Source of the DNA: Acidimicrobiia bacterium
GTDB lineage: Bacteria > Actinomycetota > Acidimicrobiia > Acidimicrobiales > Ilumatobacteraceae
DNA length: 8,022 nucleotides
Reading direction: 5' to 3'
Assembly (NCBI GenBank): GCA_010030605.1
Contig: RHCK01000064.1
Span: 1-8,022, forward strand
Positions within the stretch are counted from its first letter, which is position 1; every line of letters begins with the position of its first letter. Positions 6,675 to 8,022 of the stretch are shown one piece after another. Below the pieces are notes generated by a model. It did not search any database, was not told the DNA's origin, and saw nothing but the letters and a program-made list of their open reading frames with translations. The translations under genes and the position numbers were made by a program.

Positions 6675-6713
6675 GATCCAAGTCGACGATCCAAGTCGAC
6701 GATCCCAGTCGAC
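6675..6713. repeat. Three 13-base tandem repeats after tRNA-Pro
   Basis: GATCCAAGTCGAC occurs twice in perfect tandem and a third time with one change (GATCCCAGTCGAC), followed by a partial GATC. Each unit carries the palindrome GTCGAC. The array begins nine bases after the tRNA CCA and ends 44 bases before the peroxidase start. It may be a simple duplication or a protein-binding array; no evidence decides. Confidence 0.9.
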
Positions 6714-6757
6714 GATCTCGGCTCCGACCAGACCCTCAGAATGTGTCACGCTTGAGC

Positions 6758-7246
6758 ATGAGCATTCTCGAGCATCCCGTCAAAACCCTGTCCGGTTCCC
6801 CATCGTCCCTCGGCGCCGTGGCAGCCAAGGTGACCCTCGTCGTCAACGTGGCGAGCAAGTGTGGCCTCACTCCGCAATACACCGGACTCGAACAACTGCA
6901 CGAGAAGTACGCCGCGCGCGGATTCTCCGTGGTCGGCTTCCCGTGCAATCAGTTCGGTGCCCAAGAGCCCGGAACACCCGACGAAATCGCCACGTTCTGC
7001 TCGACCACCTATGGCGTCACTTTTCCCTTGATGGAGAAGATCGACGTGAACGGCGATGGTCGTCACGCGATCTACGACGAACTCACGGCGGTGGCCGACG
7101 CCGAGGGAACCGGCGGTGACATTCGCTGGAACTTCGAGAAATTCGTGATCGCCGACGGTGGACGCACGATCGTGCGCTTCAGCCCCATGGTCGCCCCTGA
7201 TGACGCCAACTTGGTGGCCACCATCGAAAAGCTCCTCGACGCCTGA
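6758..7246 (+). CDS. Glutathione peroxidase family thiol peroxidase, probably thioredoxin-dependent
   Basis: A 162-residue cytosolic peroxidase, the usual length for bacterial members, that reduces hydrogen peroxide and organic hydroperoxides. The peroxidatic cysteine is C35 in NVASKCGLTPQY. The rest of the active site is Q65 in FPCNQFGAQEPG and W124-N125 in WNFEKF. A further cysteine, C81 in FCSTTYGVTFP, sits where yeast Gpx3 and plant enzymes carry the resolving cysteine. A two-cysteine, thioredoxin-reduced mechanism is therefore more likely than glutathione use, which also fits Actinobacteria generally lacking glutathione. ATG 6758 starts the family motif (MSILEHPVKTLSG). The frame is open further upstream, but that part runs through the tRNA. 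There is no clear Shine-Dalgarno; CAGAAT at 6737-6742 might be a -10 box. The dehydrogenase gene follows after 11 bases. Confidence 0.95.
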   Translation: MSILEHPVKTLSGSPSSLGAVAAKVTLVVNVASKCGLTPQYTGLEQLHEKYAARGFSVVGFPCNQFGAQEPGTPDEIATFCSTTYGVTFPLMEKIDVNGDGRHAIYDELTAVADAEGTGGDIRWNFEKFVIADGGRTIVRFSPMVAPDDANLVATIEKLLDA

Positions 7247-7247
7247 C

Positions 7248-7251
7248 GAGG
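7248..7251 (+). promoter_or_regulatory. Shine-Dalgarno for the dehydrogenase
   Basis: GAGG with a six-base spacer precedes GTG 7258 and decides that start; the ATG two bases earlier (7256) runs straight into TGA. It is one of only two reasonable Shine-Dalgarno sites before a gene here, both at operon-internal genes. Confidence 0.65.
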
Positions 7252-7257
7252 TTCGAT

Positions 7258-8022
7258 GTGAACACATCTCGGGTGGCCCTCGTCACGGGTGCGGCCGACG
7301 GCATCGGAGCGGGAGTCGCTCGCCGCCTGGTGGAGGACGGACTGCGCGTGGTGGCCGTCGACATCGACGAAGAGCGCGCACGCGCCTCGATCGCGGATTT
7401 CGGTGACCAAGCAATCTTCGTTTTGGCCGACGTCGCGCGCGAGTCGGACGTCGTGAACATGGTCGCCCGTGCGCGTGACACTTTCGGAAGGGTCGACATT
7501 CTGGTGAACAACGCGTGGGGCGGCGGCGGAATGGGGCGCGTCGAGAAGAAGTCGAACGAATTGTTACGCCACGGAATCGATGTCGCCTTCTTCGCCGCTT
7601 TTTGGGCCATGCGCGAGGTGTTTCCCGAGATGAAGGAACGTGGCTGGGGCCGAGTCGTCAATATGTGTTCGTTGAACGGGGTGAACGCGCACATGGGCAC
7701 CCTCGAATACAACGTGGGCAAGGAATCTCTGCGAACCCTCACGAGAACGGCGGCCCGCGAATGGGCCCCAACGGGCGTGGTGGTGAACGCCGTGTGTCCG
7801 GCCGCCAAAAGCGCGGCCTTTCACCGAGTGATGGGTGCGCATCCCGAATTGATCGCGGCCGCCGATGCCAGCAACCCGATGGGACGAATCGGTGATCCGT
7901 ACCTCGACATCGCCCCCGTGGTCTCGTTCCTGGTGGGCGATGACTGTCGGTACATGACGGGCAACACCGTGTTCGTCGATGGCGGCAGCCACATCAACGG
8001 CTCCGCGTGGGCACCCGATCTC
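7258..8022 (+). CDS. Short-chain dehydrogenase/reductase (3' partial)
   Basis: A classical-type SDR of which 255 residues are visible with no stop before the window edge; given usual SDR lengths, little should be missing. SDRs oxidise alcohols or reduce carbonyls with NAD(P). The Rossmann motif TGAADGIG is at 10-17, and D35 at the end of the second strand suggests NAD(H) preference. Catalytic S138, Y151 and K155 (YNVGK) are present. Three conserved points deviate: NNAG is NNAW (84-87), the usual catalytic Asn of 'VNL' is Ala at about 110, and the PG after the sixth strand is PA (181-182). The cofactor end FVDGG (239-243) is normal. GTG 7258 has GAGG six bases upstream and starts 11 bases after the peroxidase stop, implying co-transcription. 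Substrate is unknown. Confidence 0.93.
   Translation, partial: MNTSRVALVTGAADGIGAGVARRLVEDGLRVVAVDIDEERARASIADFGDQAIFVLADVARESDVVNMVARARDTFGRVDILVNNAWGGGGMGRVEKKSNELLRHGIDVAFFAAFWAMREVFPEMKERGWGRVVNMCSLNGVNAHMGTLEYNVGKESLRTLTRTAAREWAPTGVVVNAVCPAAKSAAFHRVMGAHPELIAAADASNPMGRIGDPYLDIAPVVSFLVGDDCRYMTGNTVFVDGGSHINGSAWAPDL

Noticed and set aside
6592..6713. tRNA-Pro 3' end as an integration site for a mobile element
   Set aside because: No repeat of the tRNA 3' end, integrase or foreign-looking genes are seen downstream; the following genes look like ordinary chromosomal genes.
6623..6757. An N-terminal extension of the peroxidase starting at 6623
   Set aside because: It would be encoded by the tRNA-Pro gene and the tandem repeat; the family begins at ATG 6758.
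7251..7272. GATGT-GAAC-ACATC hairpin at the peroxidase/dehydrogenase junction
   Set aside because: Five-base stem with no T-tract that overlaps the dehydrogenase start codon. The genes are closely spaced with a Shine-Dalgarno between them, so a terminator here is unlikely; it may be chance.

Overview
The window looks like chromosomal DNA from a high-GC (roughly 60% by eye) actinobacterium. A marine or freshwater member of the Acidimicrobiia is my best guess. The reasons are the form of the trigger factor, the small basic protein divergent from it, and several genes whose start codons sit directly behind a TANNNT box with no Shine-Dalgarno, as is common in Actinobacteria. The lineage is inference. 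I see no mobile element, CRISPR array or phage gene.

Layout: (1) 1-1431, minus strand: trigger factor (tig), cut at its C-terminal end by the window edge and ending in an alternating His/Asp tail. (2) 1492-1758, plus: a small 88-residue basic protein of unknown function, divergent from tig and followed by a GC-rich hairpin. (3) 1862-2467, plus: a TetR-family regulator with a likely leaderless start and a perfect short palindrome upstream. (4) 6495-2484, minus: a two-gene signalling operon, a 944-residue membrane hybrid histidine kinase (membrane helices, extracytoplasmic sensor, PAS, HisKA, HATPase, receiver) whose 3' end overlaps a receiver-EAL response regulator, a probable c-di-GMP phosphodiesterase. 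(5) 6592-6666, plus: tRNA-Pro(TGG) with encoded CCA, followed by a short tandem repeat. (6) 6758 to the right edge, plus: a glutathione peroxidase-family peroxidase, probably thioredoxin-dependent, followed 11 bases later by a short-chain dehydrogenase/reductase cut by the edge.

How they work together: the kinase and EAL genes overlap by about 20 bases and almost certainly form one pathway, in which an envelope or membrane signal sets phosphorylation of a regulator that degrades c-di-GMP. The peroxidase and dehydrogenase are probably co-transcribed, but a shared function is not obvious. Tig, the small protein, TetR and the tRNA are independent units. Most of the window is ordinary housekeeping or regulatory DNA. 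The least ordinary parts are the kinase sensor domain with its in-frame ATG(I/N)I repeat, the His/Asp tail on trigger factor, and the dehydrogenase lacking usually conserved active-site residues. I did not find a convincing wholly new system.
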